A DNA stretch of 64,000 nucleotides from assembly GCF_018139545.1 (NCBI RefSeq), contig NZ_JAGSPJ010000003.1, positions 62,001 through 126,000 on the forward strand, given 5' to 3'. This document shows, in pieces, positions 1-9,447 of the stretch. Origin of the DNA: Affinundibacterium fentianense (GTDB taxonomy: Bacteria > Pseudomonadota > Gammaproteobacteria > Burkholderiales > Burkholderiaceae_D). The translations under genes were made by a program, and so were the position numbers. The notes beneath the pieces were generated by a model. It saw only the letters and a program-made list of their open reading frames with translations. It was not told where the DNA came from and did no database searches. Position 1 is the first letter of the stretch; each line of letters starts with the position of its first letter.

Positions 1-219
1 AAACTATTTGTCGATTCAGCGAATAAAGATCCAGCATCAAAAAAAATGATGAAAATGTTGATGGACGACCGCAATGAGGGCATGGCCGCGAAAATTAATC
101 AATTGCTGGGTTCAGGAAAAAAATTATTTGTTGTGGTCGGCGCTGGGCATTTGGCGGGTGAAAAAAGTATTGTTGATTTACTGAGAAAACAAGGCATAGA
201 AGTCAATCAGATTCGCTGA
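1..219 (+). CDS. TraB/GumN family protein, C-terminal part
   Basis: The window opens inside a reading frame that runs 72 codons to a TGA. The end of the protein carries the hallmark of the TraB/GumN family (PF01963): an RN...MA segment followed by a hydrophobic strand with VVGAGHLAG, then a closing LLRKQGIEV helix-strand. These proteins resemble the TIKI metalloprotease fold and the GAGH glycine-histidine motif belongs to the conserved core; the bacterial function is poorly known. The start lies outside the window, so a signal peptide, common in this family, cannot be checked. A hairpin with a short T run follows 15 bases after the stop. Confidence 0.8.
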   Translation, partial: KLFVDSANKDPASKKMMKMLMDDRNEGMAAKINQLLGSGKKLFVVVGAGHLAGEKSIVDLLRKQGIEVNQIR

Positions 220-233
220 TTCTCGCAATTTAA

Positions 234-267
234 TTGCTTGGAGTCGACTCCAGCAAGTGATTTTTCA
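234..267 (+). terminator. Hairpin with perfect 14-bp palindrome, terminator or operator
   Basis: TGGAGTCGACTCCA at 239-252 is perfectly self-complementary, and the flanking TTGC and GCAA extend the stem around one bulged T. GTGATTTTT follows. It can end the GumN-type gene. Its perfect symmetry and its place 60 bases before the ABC operon also suit an operator. Confidence 0.45.
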
Positions 268-314
268 ATTGATCTCTATTTTTAATCAGCATAGAAAGTT
301 TGTCAGGATAGCCT

Positions 315-1181
315 ATGAACGCACCGATTCTCATTCAAGGATTGAGCAAGCAATTCAAGCCACAAAGAGTGTTGAAAAATCTCGATTGGGAAGTGGAGGC
401 TGGCAGTATTGTTGGTCTCCTCGGACGCAATGGTGCAGGTAAATCTACCTTGATCGAGTGTATGTTAGGGTTGCGCGACGCCGATCATGGTAGCGAGATC
501 CGATTGTTTGGTGAAGATGTTCGGCATCTCAGCGATATAAGTAAGTCCAAAATCGGCTACGTTCCCCAAAGTAGCGAATTATTTGATTGGCTTACGCCAC
601 GTCAGATGTTGAAATATTTTAAGGCAATGTATCCGCGTTGGAATGATGTGAAAGTCGAAAACTTGATGAGACGTTGGGACGTTCCCTATGACAAAGTCAT
701 CAGTCAGTTTTCAGGTGGGCAAAAACAGCGTTTGTCGATAATCCGAGCGCTCGCCCACGAACCTGCTTTATTGATTCTTGACGAACCGGTGGCTAGTCTT
801 GATCCTGCTGGTCGTCGCGATTTTTTACGTGAAATTGTTGATAGTGTGATCGATCAACAAACCACTATTGTTTTCTCGACGCACATCTTATCGGATCTTG
901 AACGCGTTGCAATGAAGGTGGCATTCCTTGCGAACGGTCGTATCGTTCATCAACAGATGTTAGACGACTTGATGGAAGTTAGTTTGCAAATTAGTGGACC
1001 ATCGTCCATCGTCAATCAACTTGGGCCACATAAAGTCTTACATGCGGAAACTAAACATGACGGCTATACCCGCCTTTTGGGTCAATGGACAGAACAGCAA
1101 TGCATGAGTTTAAAAGCGCGCACGGACCTAAAGGTCGAGCGTCTCAGTTTGGAAGATTTATTTATTGAAATGACCAAGTAA
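315..1181 (+). CDS. ABC transporter ATP-binding protein
   Basis: A 288-residue ATPase subunit that should couple ATP hydrolysis to the membrane protein encoded next to it. Visible motifs in order: Walker A GRNGAGKS (about 37-44), Q-loop Gln near 85, a signature FSGGQKQR (132-139), Walker B LLILDEP (152-158), D-loop SLDP, and the switch His near 190. The region after residue 200 is divergent, as in drug- or antibiotic-type ABC-2 ATPases of the YhcG/YtrB kind. The ATG is preceded by AGGA at 305-308 with six bases spacing. The permease follows after 132 bases. Substrate cannot be told from sequence; in related operons a GntR-type regulator is often nearby, but none is in the window. Confidence 0.9.
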   Translation: MNAPILIQGLSKQFKPQRVLKNLDWEVEAGSIVGLLGRNGAGKSTLIECMLGLRDADHGSEIRLFGEDVRHLSDISKSKIGYVPQSSELFDWLTPRQMLKYFKAMYPRWNDVKVENLMRRWDVPYDKVISQFSGGQKQRLSIIRALAHEPALLILDEPVASLDPAGRRDFLREIVDSVIDQQTTIVFSTHILSDLERVAMKVAFLANGRIVHQQMLDDLMEVSLQISGPSSIVNQLGPHKVLHAETKHDGYTRLLGQWTEQQCMSLKARTDLKVERLSLEDLFIEMTK

Positions 1182-1313
1182 ATACTGCTGTCAAATCTGA
1201 AAAAAATGGTGCGTGCAAACTCGGATAGACGTCAAAAACTGACTTTGTAAAGTTCGTCTAATGGACGTGAATAGGTAAATTGAGCGTAGGACATGCGTAG
1301 GAGGAATCTCGAA

Positions 1314-2804
1314 TTGAATAAAATTTTTAATATTTGGATGCAACCCGTTTATGCGCGCTTTAATATTGAAAATACCAAATGGCTTTGGTTGATTCTCGCA
1401 TTTTTTCCAATCTCCTCTCAGCTTGTTGCTTTGCTTATTGAGTTGCCTAAGGCTGATCGCTTTCATTGGCAAACTTTTGCAGGAGCATTGGGATTGAGTT
1501 TGCTAATTTTGTTGGTTTTACTCTCGTATGTTTGGTTTGTGATGTTGGTACAGAACATTGGAATTCAATTCTCTCCAGCAAACGCGAATTTGATTCCACG
1601 CTTGCGATCCACTTTGCAAATCGCGATCGCGCTTCCTATCATAGTCTTTGCATTCTGCGGCATGCTGGCGAGTTGGATTGTCACCAAACAATTTTCAATG
1701 CTACCTGCATTTGTGTGCGTCATTGTGAGTGTGTTTTTCTTGTTGATTGTGCGAACGCAATGGGCGGTAATTCCGATGGTCATGTGCTTTCAGGTTCCCA
1801 CCTTGCTGGTTCGCTCTGGTGTGAAAGATTTAGATAAGCAACTTGAACAGATTTTTCATCTGCCGATTGATTTGTTGCTTTTGTTGTTCTCCGTTTTAAT
1901 TGTGATCTTTTCACTCCGTTGGATTTTTGTGGTTCGTGATGCCAAACTCTATAAAATGTATCAGCGAACCGTTGCATTTCGTCATGGACTGGCGGGTGGA
2001 CGTGTGTCTGAAACCTCGGGAATGAGAATGTTTTCGAATCCCTATTTGTGGTGGATGAAGCAAAGAGTGCGGCGAGTTTTTACGCAGAAAGACGGTGCCG
2101 ATCAGTCTCACTTTGGTGCTTCTGCGATGAAGTTAAGTGCATTTGTATTGGGGCCAAGATTACATTGGACAACCATTTCAGCGCAATTGATTGCAATGAT
2201 AGTGACCGGATTGTTTGCGATGTATTTGATGCGAGTTTTCTCCAGCGAAAGTAGTGTTGATTTTATGACTGGATTCGGCTTGGGATTTGGTGCGATCGTT
2301 TTGATCTTGCAGTGTTTGCTGTTTAGTATGCAATTGCCGCATGTGTTGTATCAGACACGGATTGAACAAGGATTAATTTCTTTGACGCCAGCGGTCACCG
2401 ATCTACGTCGTTTTGATCGTCTCTTACGTACTTTCCTATTGCGGCAATTTCTTGTTCTATTTGGTATTAGTTGTCTCACCTCGGCATTTTTGATTGGACG
2501 TGGAACGGGACTTAGTTTGCGATCTGCGATCGTTATTTTGTTACTGAGCGCGATATTCCCGATGATCATGGGAATTGCACGCAATCACAGCAAAATGCGT
2601 AGCGCGAATGATCATCCATTGCTGGTAATCATCTTGACTTCGTTAGGAATATTTGGGCTTTGTGCTTGTTCTCTCTTTTTGCTTCCTTTGAGCATGGCGC
2701 TATTCTATGCAGGGCTAATCGTCTTGGTGACGACATATTATTTTGTGCGACGTCTACGCACATTTGACCTACATCCTGGCTTCCCTATTGGGCGTTCTGT
2801 TTGA
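1314..2804 (+). CDS. ABC transporter membrane protein (putative permease)
   Basis: A very hydrophobic protein of about 496 residues with roughly ten to twelve membrane segments, lying behind the ATPase gene and so probably its permease partner. No family motif beyond the membrane topology is recognised. Start choice: an ATG exists at 1293, but a perfect AGGAGG lies at 1299-1304, inside that longer frame, and is placed nine bases before an in-frame TTG at 1314. I therefore take TTG as the start, giving a protein beginning MNKIFNIW. A soluble loop around residues 215-260 separates two groups of membrane segments. The gene converges on recQ with 65 bases between the two stops. Confidence 0.75.
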   Translation: MNKIFNIWMQPVYARFNIENTKWLWLILAFFPISSQLVALLIELPKADRFHWQTFAGALGLSLLILLVLLSYVWFVMLVQNIGIQFSPANANLIPRLRSTLQIAIALPIIVFAFCGMLASWIVTKQFSMLPAFVCVIVSVFFLLIVRTQWAVIPMVMCFQVPTLLVRSGVKDLDKQLEQIFHLPIDLLLLLFSVLIVIFSLRWIFVVRDAKLYKMYQRTVAFRHGLAGGRVSETSGMRMFSNPYLWWMKQRVRRVFTQKDGADQSHFGASAMKLSAFVLGPRLHWTTISAQLIAMIVTGLFAMYLMRVFSSESSVDFMTGFGLGFGAIVLILQCLLFSMQLPHVLYQTRIEQGLISLTPAVTDLRRFDRLLRTFLLRQFLVLFGISCLTSAFLIGRGTGLSLRSAIVILLLSAIFPMIMGIARNHSKMRSANDHPLLVIILTSLGIFGLCACSLFLLPLSMALFYAGLIVLVTTYYFVRRLRTFDLHPGFPIGRSV

Positions 2805-2869
2805 AGTAACAAACGCTGCTGATACAAACCATTCGGTGTTGGATTTATTGCGGCCTTGGGTGCGATGAA

Positions 2870-4705
2870 CTACTCTATGAATTCAGCGATGAGACTAACG
2901 AGTTCTGTCCCGTAGCTTTCCAGTTTTTTCGCACCTACACCTGAGACGCCGCGTAAATCGTCTAAGCTGCGCGGTTTTGCTCTTGCGATTTCTCGTAAGG
3001 TTGTGTCATGAAAAATAATGAATGCTGCCGTATTGTGTGCTTTAGCAGTTTCAACACGCCACCAACGCAAACGCTCGAAGATCGCTTGTTCTTGATCATT
3101 TAAGTTCGTTTCACTGAAGTCTCTAGCGGACTGGCGTTTATGCTTCACTGCTTTGTCAGCCTTTTTATATTGCCGCAGCTGTATTCGCGTTTCACCGCGC
3201 AAGACCGGGCGCGAATTTTCTGTTAGCTTTAACGAACTAAAGTTGTCATAGTCGACGCTGACTAAGCCTAGTGCGATTAATTGCCGGAGGAGTGCGCGCC
3301 ATTCTGCTTCGCTTTTATCTGATCCAATTCCGAAAGTCGATAGTTGATCATGCCGCCATTGTTTTACGCGATCGGTATCAATTCCACGAATAACATCGAT
3401 CACGTGTCCGGCTGCAAATCGTTGATCGACACGATAGATTGTTGAAAGGATTTTTTGCGCCGCAATCGTGCCGTCAAAAGAAATCGGTGGGGACAGACAA
3501 GTGTCACAGTTACCGCAAGGCTCTGATTCTTGTCCAAAATAGTCCAATATATGGACGCGTCGGCAATTTAGTGTTTCGCAGAGTCCTAGCATCGCATCAA
3601 GCTTGGCACCTTGTACACGTTTAAACGTTTCGTTGGCTTCGGATTCGTCAATCATTCGACGTTGTTGCACAACGTCTTGTAGACCATATGCCATCCAGGC
3701 ATTGGCATTGGCGCCGTCTCGACCAGCTCGCCCTGTTTCTTGATAGTAGCCTTCAATACTTTTTGGTAAGTCCAAGTGTGCTACAAAGCGCACATCAGGT
3801 TTGTCTATTCCCATTCCAAAGGCGATTGTGGCCGTCATGACGATGCCGTCTTCGCGCAGAAATCGTGCTTGATTTCTGCTTCGGTCAGCTTGTTCCATTC
3901 CAGCATGATAGGGCAGCGCTGTAATGCCGTTTTCCTTGAGAAACTCTGCCGTTTCCTCGACTTTTTTTCGTGATAAACAATAGACGATACCGGCATCTCC
4001 AGCGTGTTGTGCCTGAATAAAGTCGAGCAGTTGCTTTCTACCGTTTGCCTTTTCGACGATTTGATAGCGGATATTCGGACGGTCGAATGACGCGACGAAC
4101 TGCATCGCGTTTTCAAGTTGCAAACGATGGATGATTTCATCGCGTGTCTGTTGATCGGCCGTGGCAGTGAGTGCGATTCTCGGTATCGATGGAAAGCGTT
4201 CGTGAAGAACGGAAAGTTTGATGTATTCGGGGCGAAAGTCGTGACCCCATTGCGATACACAGTGTGCCTCGTCGATCGCAAACAGCGCAATCGGAGTGAC
4301 ACTGAGCAACTCTAAGCAACGCTGCGTCATAAGCCGTTCAGGCGCGATATAAACTAAGTCGATTTCACCATTGCGCATTAATTTTTCAATGCGGAGCGCT
4401 TCGTCGAAACTTTGCGTCGAATTCAGAAAAGCTGCCCGCACACCCACTTCAGCTAAGGCGTCGACTTGATCCTGCATTAAGGCGATGAGTGGTGAAACTA
4501 CAATCCCCACACCATGCCTAATCAACGCTGGAATTTGGTAGCATAAAGATTTTCCACCGCCAGTCGGCATTAAGACCAATGCATCGCCACCTCGTACGAC
4601 GTGATCGACGATTTGCCCTTGCTGTGAACGAAATGCGGGATAGCCGAATACAGTTTGCAACAAGTGCAGGGCTTGAGTTTGAGCGGAGCTTAGGTTTGAC
4701 TGCAT
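2870..4705 (-). CDS. recQ: ATP-dependent DNA helicase RecQ
   Basis: A 611-residue 3'-to-5' superfamily 2 helicase acting in recombination and stalled-fork repair. Motif 0 (FRSQQ) lies near residue 25, Walker A TGGGKS at 48-53, the DEAH box with the RecQ-specific [13 protein letters not shown] follows in the middle of lobe 1, and lobe 2 has the [10 protein letters not shown] motif VI. The RecQ-Ct zinc-binding cysteines ([18 protein letters not shown]) and a C-terminal HRDC domain ending in [11 protein letters not shown] are all present, so the architecture is complete. A GTG at 4741 would add 12 residues overlapping uppP; the ATG at 4705 fits the usual RecQ N-terminus better. It lies 14 bases behind uppP and may be co-transcribed. 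Confidence 0.93.
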   Translation of the reverse strand: MQSNLSSAQTQALHLLQTVFGYPAFRSQQGQIVDHVVRGGDALVLMPTGGGKSLCYQIPALIRHGVGIVVSPLIALMQDQVDALAEVGVRAAFLNSTQSFDEALRIEKLMRNGEIDLVYIAPERLMTQRCLELLSVTPIALFAIDEAHCVSQWGHDFRPEYIKLSVLHERFPSIPRIALTATADQQTRDEIIHRLQLENAMQFVASFDRPNIRYQIVEKANGRKQLLDFIQAQHAGDAGIVYCLSRKKVEETAEFLKENGITALPYHAGMEQADRSRNQARFLREDGIVMTATIAFGMGIDKPDVRFVAHLDLPKSIEGYYQETGRAGRDGANANAWMAYGLQDVVQQRRMIDESEANETFKRVQGAKLDAMLGLCETLNCRRVHILDYFGQESEPCGNCDTCLSPPISFDGTIAAQKILSTIYRVDQRFAAGHVIDVIRGIDTDRVKQWRHDQLSTFGIGSDKSEAEWRALLRQLIALGLVSVDYDNFSSLKLTENSRPVLRGETRIQLRQYKKADKAVKHKRQSARDFSETNLNDQEQAIFERLRWWRVETAKAHNTAAFIIFHDTTLREIARAKPRSLDDLRGVSGVGAKKLESYGTELVSLIAEFIE

Positions 4706-4718
4706 AGCGTCTAGTCGA

Positions 4719-5558
4719 TTACTCGGCCCAACTAATGACACCAGTGTAAGCAGTCAGTAAAATCATACAGCCAAAGGCAATCCTGTACCACGCAAAGGCA
4801 TTAAAACTGTGGGTACTCACATATTTTAGTAGCCAACGTACGCAGAAAAAAGCAGAAATAAATGCTGCAAGGGTACCCAAGCCAAACATTGGAATATCTT
4901 GAACCGAAAGCTCACTGCGTGCTTTGTATAATGAATAGATGGTTGCGCCCAGCAATGTAGGAATCGCCAAAAAGAAAGAGAACTCTGTGGCGGCTTTGCG
5001 TGACATGCCAAACCACATTGCCCCAATGATCGATGCGCCCGAACGACTTGTGCCTGGAATTAAGGCCAACGATTGCGCAAGTCCAATTTTAAATGCATCG
5101 ATTAAACGCATATCATCGACTGTCTCAATTTGTGGCGGACGAACTTGCAAGTTTTGGCGGTGTTTGCGTTCGGTCCAAAGTATGAATATGCCGCCTAGGA
5201 TGAGTGCAGCCGCAACGGGTTCAGGTTTGAATAAATGGGCCTTAATTTGCTTACTAAAAAGTAGACCTAGGATTGCGGCTGGAAGAAATGCAATTGACAC
5301 GTGCAGGGCAAATCGTTGTGCGGTAACGTCGGTGGTGAGGCCGCGTAGCACCTGTGCGATGCGTGAACGATATTCCCAGCAAACTGCAAAAATTGCGCCC
5401 GCTTGAATCACAATCTCAAAAACCTTGATTTTCTCGCCGGTAAAATTTAGCAAGCTACCGGCCAAAATAAGATGACCCGTCGATGAAATTGGCAAAAACT
5501 CTGTCAACCCTTCGACGATACCCATGATGATAATTTTGATTGCAAGAGTGAAATCCAT
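4719..5558 (-). CDS. uppP: Undecaprenyl-diphosphatase (BacA/UppP)
   Basis: An integral membrane phosphatase of 279 residues that removes one phosphate from undecaprenyl diphosphate, recycling the lipid carrier for peptidoglycan and O-antigen synthesis; overproduction of this family gives bacitracin resistance. Diagnostic motifs are the N-terminal [15 protein letters not shown] (about 16-30) and the second catalytic segment PGTSRSGAS near residue 170, both intact. Seven or eight hydrophobic segments are visible. Length is normal for the family. The ATG start matches the family N-terminus (a short hydrophobic helix before GIVEGLTEF). recQ follows closely downstream. Confidence 0.95.
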   Translation of the reverse strand: MDFTLAIKIIIMGIVEGLTEFLPISSTGHLILAGSLLNFTGEKIKVFEIVIQAGAIFAVCWEYRSRIAQVLRGLTTDVTAQRFALHVSIAFLPAAILGLLFSKQIKAHLFKPEPVAAALILGGIFILWTERKHRQNLQVRPPQIETVDDMRLIDAFKIGLAQSLALIPGTSRSGASIIGAMWFGMSRKAATEFSFFLAIPTLLGATIYSLYKARSELSVQDIPMFGLGTLAAFISAFFCVRWLLKYVSTHSFNAFAWYRIAFGCMILLTAYTGVISWAE

Positions 5559-5655
5559 AGTTCGAGTGTAAGCAGTAGATCAACTAATAAAAAATAAGGG
5601 ACGAAGCTTATCACGCATGTCCCCGAATTGCGCCGAAAACGTTAAGGATAAATTC

Positions 5656-5949
5656 TTAATTTTCCGCCATTTTTGTTCGATCTAAAAACGTCGCCTGTGG
5701 TGCGGTCTCTGCCTCCAGTTTTGCTAACCAATGCAGTGCGTACTCACGCGTCTCCCCGCACATTTCTACGGAAGCTTGTAGGCCTGAGCAACAACTTGGT
5801 CGATTTGCTTGCGCAAAGATCGCACAACGAAGTTCCGAAGTGAGTTGCGTGCAAGCAATGCCTGCTGGTTTGCCATTTGGCATTCCAGGCAGGGGACTGG
5901 ATAGGGAGGGAGCAATGCAGCAGGCCGCACAACCTGGGCGACAATTCAT
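5656..5949 (-). CDS. YkgJ family cysteine cluster protein
   Basis: A 97-residue protein beginning [14 protein letters not shown], the CxxGCxxCC type of N-terminus that defines the YkgJ/UPF0153 putative zinc- or iron-binding family. Further cysteines lie in CTQL, RCAIF, SCCSGL and MCG, giving ten in under 70 residues, all in expected family positions. The biochemical role of the family is not established. It stands alone on the minus strand, 97 bases before uppP in the same direction and divergent from the TetR gene. Confidence 0.85.
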   Translation of the reverse strand: MNCRPGCAACCIAPSLSSPLPGMPNGKPAGIACTQLTSELRCAIFAQANRPSCCSGLQASVEMCGETREYALHWLAKLEAETAPQATFLDRTKMAEN

Positions 5950-6093
5950 GTGAAATATTTATAAAATTCAAAGGCTTATTTTAGCTGCTTTCATCAGTTC
6001 GAGGCATGCGAATTGTTGATTGCTTGACCAAATGCAAGCAAAGCTTTACATTAATGACTCACGAGTAAGTTAATTTTTGGATTGTTTGTTGTT

Positions 6094-6762
6094 ATGATGT
6101 CATGTCCATTTAAGCCACGATGGGAGCGACGTAAAGATGCGCGACCACAAGAGCTGCTAAGTGCGGCTTTGGATCATTTTGTTGCGCGCGGATTCGCTGC
6201 GACGAGGTTGGACGATGTTGCAAAATCTGCAGGCGTCTCGAAGGGCACCTTATATTTATATTTTTGTAGCAAAGAAGAGTTGTTCAAAGCTGTCGTGCGC
6301 GAGTCGATCGTACCATTGCTAGGTGAAGCCGAGGGCGTTATCGAGCAATTCGAAGGATCTAGTGAGGAGTTGTTTCGTCTCGTGATGACCACATGGTGGG
6401 ACAGCATAGGCGCGTCGAAATTGTCTGGTTTGCCAAAGTTGATGTTGGCGGAGGCAGGTAACTTTCCCGAATTGGCTCGATTCTACCAAGAGGAAGTCGT
6501 TGATCGGGGCGAGAAGCTTGTGACCACAATGTTGCGTCGCGGCATTTCCCGCGGTGAAATTCGGGATATGGATTTGACGATTGCTCCCAAAATTTTGGTG
6601 TCCCCAATCATCATGATGATGATGTGGAAACATTCAAATGGTGTTTGCCAAGTCGAACCCGACAAGCTTGGCTCGTTCTTAGACTTTTATATTGATATGG
6701 CGCTACGAGGAATTTTGCTTCCGACAAATGAGGGTCAATTGGAACCCACAATGGTAAAGTAG
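6094..6762 (+). CDS. TetR/AcrR family transcriptional regulator
   Basis: A 222-residue regulator. The N-terminal TetR helix-turn-helix is clear: LLSAALDHFVARGFAATRLD followed by DVAKSAGVSKGTLYLYFCSKEELF, ending at about residue 65. The C-terminal ligand domain matches the TetR_C class seen in AcrR-like proteins from this order. A TTG four codons upstream is also open; I use the first ATG because no good ribosome-binding site favours either. Its neighbours downstream are a Pcm-like methyltransferase, a rhodanese and a TolC channel, so it is a candidate controller of that export locus, but a gap of 191 bases separates them. Ligand unknown. Confidence 0.88.
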   Translation: MMSCPFKPRWERRKDARPQELLSAALDHFVARGFAATRLDDVAKSAGVSKGTLYLYFCSKEELFKAVVRESIVPLLGEAEGVIEQFEGSSEELFRLVMTTWWDSIGASKLSGLPKLMLAEAGNFPELARFYQEEVVDRGEKLVTTMLRRGISRGEIRDMDLTIAPKILVSPIIMMMMWKHSNGVCQVEPDKLGSFLDFYIDMALRGILLPTNEGQLEPTMVK

Positions 6763-6953
6763 TGCGATTCTTTGGTTTCAATCAAGCAATTCTCAAATTT
6801 TTTTGCTTTGAATTGGAAATAAGTCGTAAAACACAGGTTTCACTGTTCATTTTGAGAAACGCTTTGATAAAATGAGGGTTTAACCTTTGTCACGCCAGTG
6901 AACAAATGATTGAACTGATGCTTTACCCTAATTTAATGCAACGAGAAACTGAT

Positions 6954-7604
6954 ATGAACATCGAACAAGCCCGTTTTAACATGATCGAACAGCAAATTCG
7001 TCCAACTAATGTGAGTGCGCCCGAAGTGCTGGAGTTGCTCGGTGTAGTGAAACGAGAAAATTTCTTCCCGGCTGGGCAGAAAAGTTTAGCTTTCTTCGAT
7101 ACGGGTTTGCCATTGGCGGCGGGGATTGTCTCTTTGAGCCCTAAATTGGAAGCCCGTATTGTGCAAGATGTGGCAGCAAAGAAAACGGAATCGGTGCTGG
7201 TAGTCGGTGCTGATAGCGGTTATTTAGCGGCACTACTAGCCCATCAGGCTCGACATGTTACTGTGTTGGAGGCTGTAGCTGAAGTAAAGACTTTGGCTCA
7301 AACGAATCTAAGCCAAAATGGAATCGTCAACGTTGATGTGCAATGGGGCGACGCACTGGAAAGTAGCCAATTTGCGACCTTTGACGTGATTGTTGTGACT
7401 GGTTCCCTAGAAACGGTTCCAACTAATTTGCAAGAGCAATTAAACGTTGGTGGACGATTGTTTGTCATTGTCGGAAAAGCACCCGTCATGACGGCGCAAT
7501 TAATTACACGTGAATCCGAATTGTTTTTTAATACAAAGTCTTTGTTTGAAACAGTCATTCCAGCGTTGTCTCAAGTCAAGCCAATGTCAACGTTCACATT
7601 GTAA
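6954..7604 (+). CDS. Protein-L-isoaspartate O-methyltransferase-like protein
   Basis: A 216-residue class I SAM-dependent methyltransferase of the Pcm/PIMT family, which in its classical form repairs isoaspartyl residues. The start MNIEQARFNMIEQQIRP is typical of the betaproteobacterial branch encoded beside tolC; an ATG 16 codons earlier is less likely. The SAM loop reads VVGADSGY where classical Pcm has GTGSGY, and the region 60-75 lacks the usual active-site serine context, so the protein may have a different substrate. Three small genes (this, rhodanese, tolC) run in one direction with short gaps (31 and 106 bases). Confidence 0.75.
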   Translation: MNIEQARFNMIEQQIRPTNVSAPEVLELLGVVKRENFFPAGQKSLAFFDTGLPLAAGIVSLSPKLEARIVQDVAAKKTESVLVVGADSGYLAALLAHQARHVTVLEAVAEVKTLAQTNLSQNGIVNVDVQWGDALESSQFATFDVIVVTGSLETVPTNLQEQLNVGGRLFVIVGKAPVMTAQLITRESELFFNTKSLFETVIPALSQVKPMSTFTL

Positions 7605-7635
7605 TTTAACTTATAATTCAAGAAGATAATTAAAT

Positions 7636-7959
7636 ATGCAACACATTTCTGCACTAGAATTGGCGGCTAGGCTTGAAGATTCGTCAAAAAAAGCGCCATT
7701 TTTACTGGATGTGCGGGAACCTTGGGAGTTTGACACTTGTCATATTTCTCAAGCATGTTTGATGCCGATGCATAGCGTTCCTATGCGTTTAGATGAATTA
7801 GACCGTGACGCAGAGATTGTCTGTATCTGCCATCACGGCGGACGTAGTATGCAAGTAGCTAATTTCCTCGAGAGAAATGGCTTTGATCAAATCATTAATT
7901 TGACCGGTGGTATGCACGCGTGGGCATTGCAAGTTGATACTTCGATGCCTACATATTAG
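7636..7959 (+). CDS. Rhodanese-like domain protein
   Basis: A single-domain rhodanese of 107 residues, likely cytoplasmic. It has the LLDVREPWEFDTCHI entry motif and the active-site loop CHHGGRS (Cys near residue 72) with a following helix SMQVANFL, and ends in the GGMHAW motif. Such proteins carry a persulfide on the loop cysteine and act in sulfur transfer or thiosulfate/thiol chemistry; the real acceptor here is unknown. It sits between the Pcm-like gene and tolC, a conserved arrangement in Burkholderiales whose meaning has not been explained to my knowledge. Confidence 0.88.
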   Translation: MQHISALELAARLEDSSKKAPFLLDVREPWEFDTCHISQACLMPMHSVPMRLDELDRDAEIVCICHHGGRSMQVANFLERNGFDQIINLTGGMHAWALQVDTSMPTY

Positions 7960-8065
7960 AGTCGTCTTTAGTGGTGCTAAGGATCTCTGTGTGAGTGATT
8001 TGTCGTCGTTGTGACAGGACGGATGGTCTTGGAGCGCGACATTTTAAATTTTTTCGGAGCATTTT

Positions 8066-9385
8066 ATGCGTAAATCTATTATCGCTACTTTCATTGCGAC
8101 CGCGTTTATTTCCTTGAATGCTGGTGCTAGCGATTTGCTGCAAATTTATAAAGAGGCATTGGTGAATGATGCCCAATTCAGTGCGGCACGGGCGGCAAAG
8201 CTGGCGGGTCAAGAGCGTTCGGTTCAAGGGCGAGCTGGGCTGTTACCAAGCCTTGGTTTGAGTGCTGGCGTCACAAAGACACATACTGAGTTTGATCCTG
8301 ATTCAGGGCCGACCATTAGTGGGAGTTCGACAGGGCGATCAATGACGTTGGCATTAAGTCAGACTTTGTTCAATATGGCGACATGGGAAAATTACGAACA
8401 GTCCAAATTGGCAGTCGTAGCAACTGATCTTCAATTTGCTGCGGCTCAGCAAGATTTGATGTTGCGCGTAAGTCAAGCGTATTTTGATGTTTTGGCAGCA
8501 CAAAACACATTGAAAACATTGCAAGCACAAAAGATTGCGGTGGCTGAGCAATTGGCATCTGCCAAGCGCAATTTTGAAGTCGGTACCCAAACCATTACGG
8601 ATACACACGAGGCTCAATCGCAATATGATTTAATTATTGCGCAAGAACTCGCTGGTCAAGGTGATCTTGATGTGAAACGCGCTGCATTACGCCAAATTAT
8701 CGGAAAAGATGCAGGCGATTTAGCGATATTGAAGGATGGTGTGCAGTTAAGTGCTCCAGTTCCTGCGGTTTTAAATGACTGGGTTAGTTCAGCGGAAAAA
8801 CAAAATTTTAGTGTAGCAGCGTCAGAAGTTTCCTTGGAAGTTGCAAAACGTGAGATTAAGAAGAGTCGTGCCGGTCATTTGCCAACAGTGGATTTCTCTG
8901 CGACGACGGGCCGTAGCAATGGCTCTGCAACGGCAACAACACCAGGTGGAGTGACAAAGCCTACCACTTTGGGGGTGACATTAAAGTTCCCCATCTTCAC
9001 TGGATTTGCCACTGACAGTCGCGTTCGTGAAACGATCGCCTTAGAAGATAAGGCCCGCAATGACTTAGAAAATTCTCGTCGAGTTGCTGCGCAAGCGGCG
9101 CGTCAATCATTTATCGGTGTGGTGAGTGGCCTGGCGCAAATTAAAGCTTTTGAAGCAGCGGAAATATCTAGTCAATCGGCTTTGGATTCAACCAAATTGG
9201 GTTATCAGGTTGGCGTGCGTATTAACATTGATGTGTTGAACGCGCAGCAAAAACTGTCGAATACGCGTCAAAGTTTGGCCAAGGCTCGCTACGATTCTAT
9301 TCTCAATGGATTGCGTTTAAAAGCTGCTGCTGGAACTTTGAAAGAAACTGACTTGGTGGAAGTGAATGCATTGTTGACGCAATGA
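8066..9385 (+). CDS. tolC: TolC family outer membrane channel protein
   Basis: A 439-residue outer membrane efflux protein forming the trimeric TolC tunnel for type I secretion and drug efflux. A signal peptide (about residues 1-22, ending AGAS) precedes the mature start DLLQIYKEAL, the standard TolC opening. Two repeated OEP domains follow, including the QTLFNMATWENYEQSK segment near residue 105 and the C-terminal GYQVGVRINIDVLNAQQKL repeat. GGAG lies seven bases before the ATG. No inner membrane or fusion-protein partner gene is adjacent, so it probably serves several pumps encoded elsewhere. A strong terminator follows 17 bases after the stop. Confidence 0.92.
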   Translation: MRKSIIATFIATAFISLNAGASDLLQIYKEALVNDAQFSAARAAKLAGQERSVQGRAGLLPSLGLSAGVTKTHTEFDPDSGPTISGSSTGRSMTLALSQTLFNMATWENYEQSKLAVVATDLQFAAAQQDLMLRVSQAYFDVLAAQNTLKTLQAQKIAVAEQLASAKRNFEVGTQTITDTHEAQSQYDLIIAQELAGQGDLDVKRAALRQIIGKDAGDLAILKDGVQLSAPVPAVLNDWVSSAEKQNFSVAASEVSLEVAKREIKKSRAGHLPTVDFSATTGRSNGSATATTPGGVTKPTTLGVTLKFPIFTGFATDSRVRETIALEDKARNDLENSRRVAAQAARQSFIGVVSGLAQIKAFEAAEISSQSALDSTKLGYQVGVRINIDVLNAQQKLSNTRQSLAKARYDSILNGLRLKAAAGTLKETDLVEVNALLTQ

Positions 9386-9402
9386 GTCTAGTCATTTTTC
9401 AT

Positions 9403-9429
9403 AAAAAAACCCGCGTTGCGGGTTTTTTT
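9403..9429. terminator. Bidirectional Rho-independent terminator
   Basis: CCCGC / GCGGG stem with GTT loop, flanked by seven A on the left and seven T on the right. It lies between the converging tolC and ribonucleotide reductase genes and can serve both. Confidence 0.9.
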
Positions 9430-9447
9430 ATTTGTTCAATGCATTTT

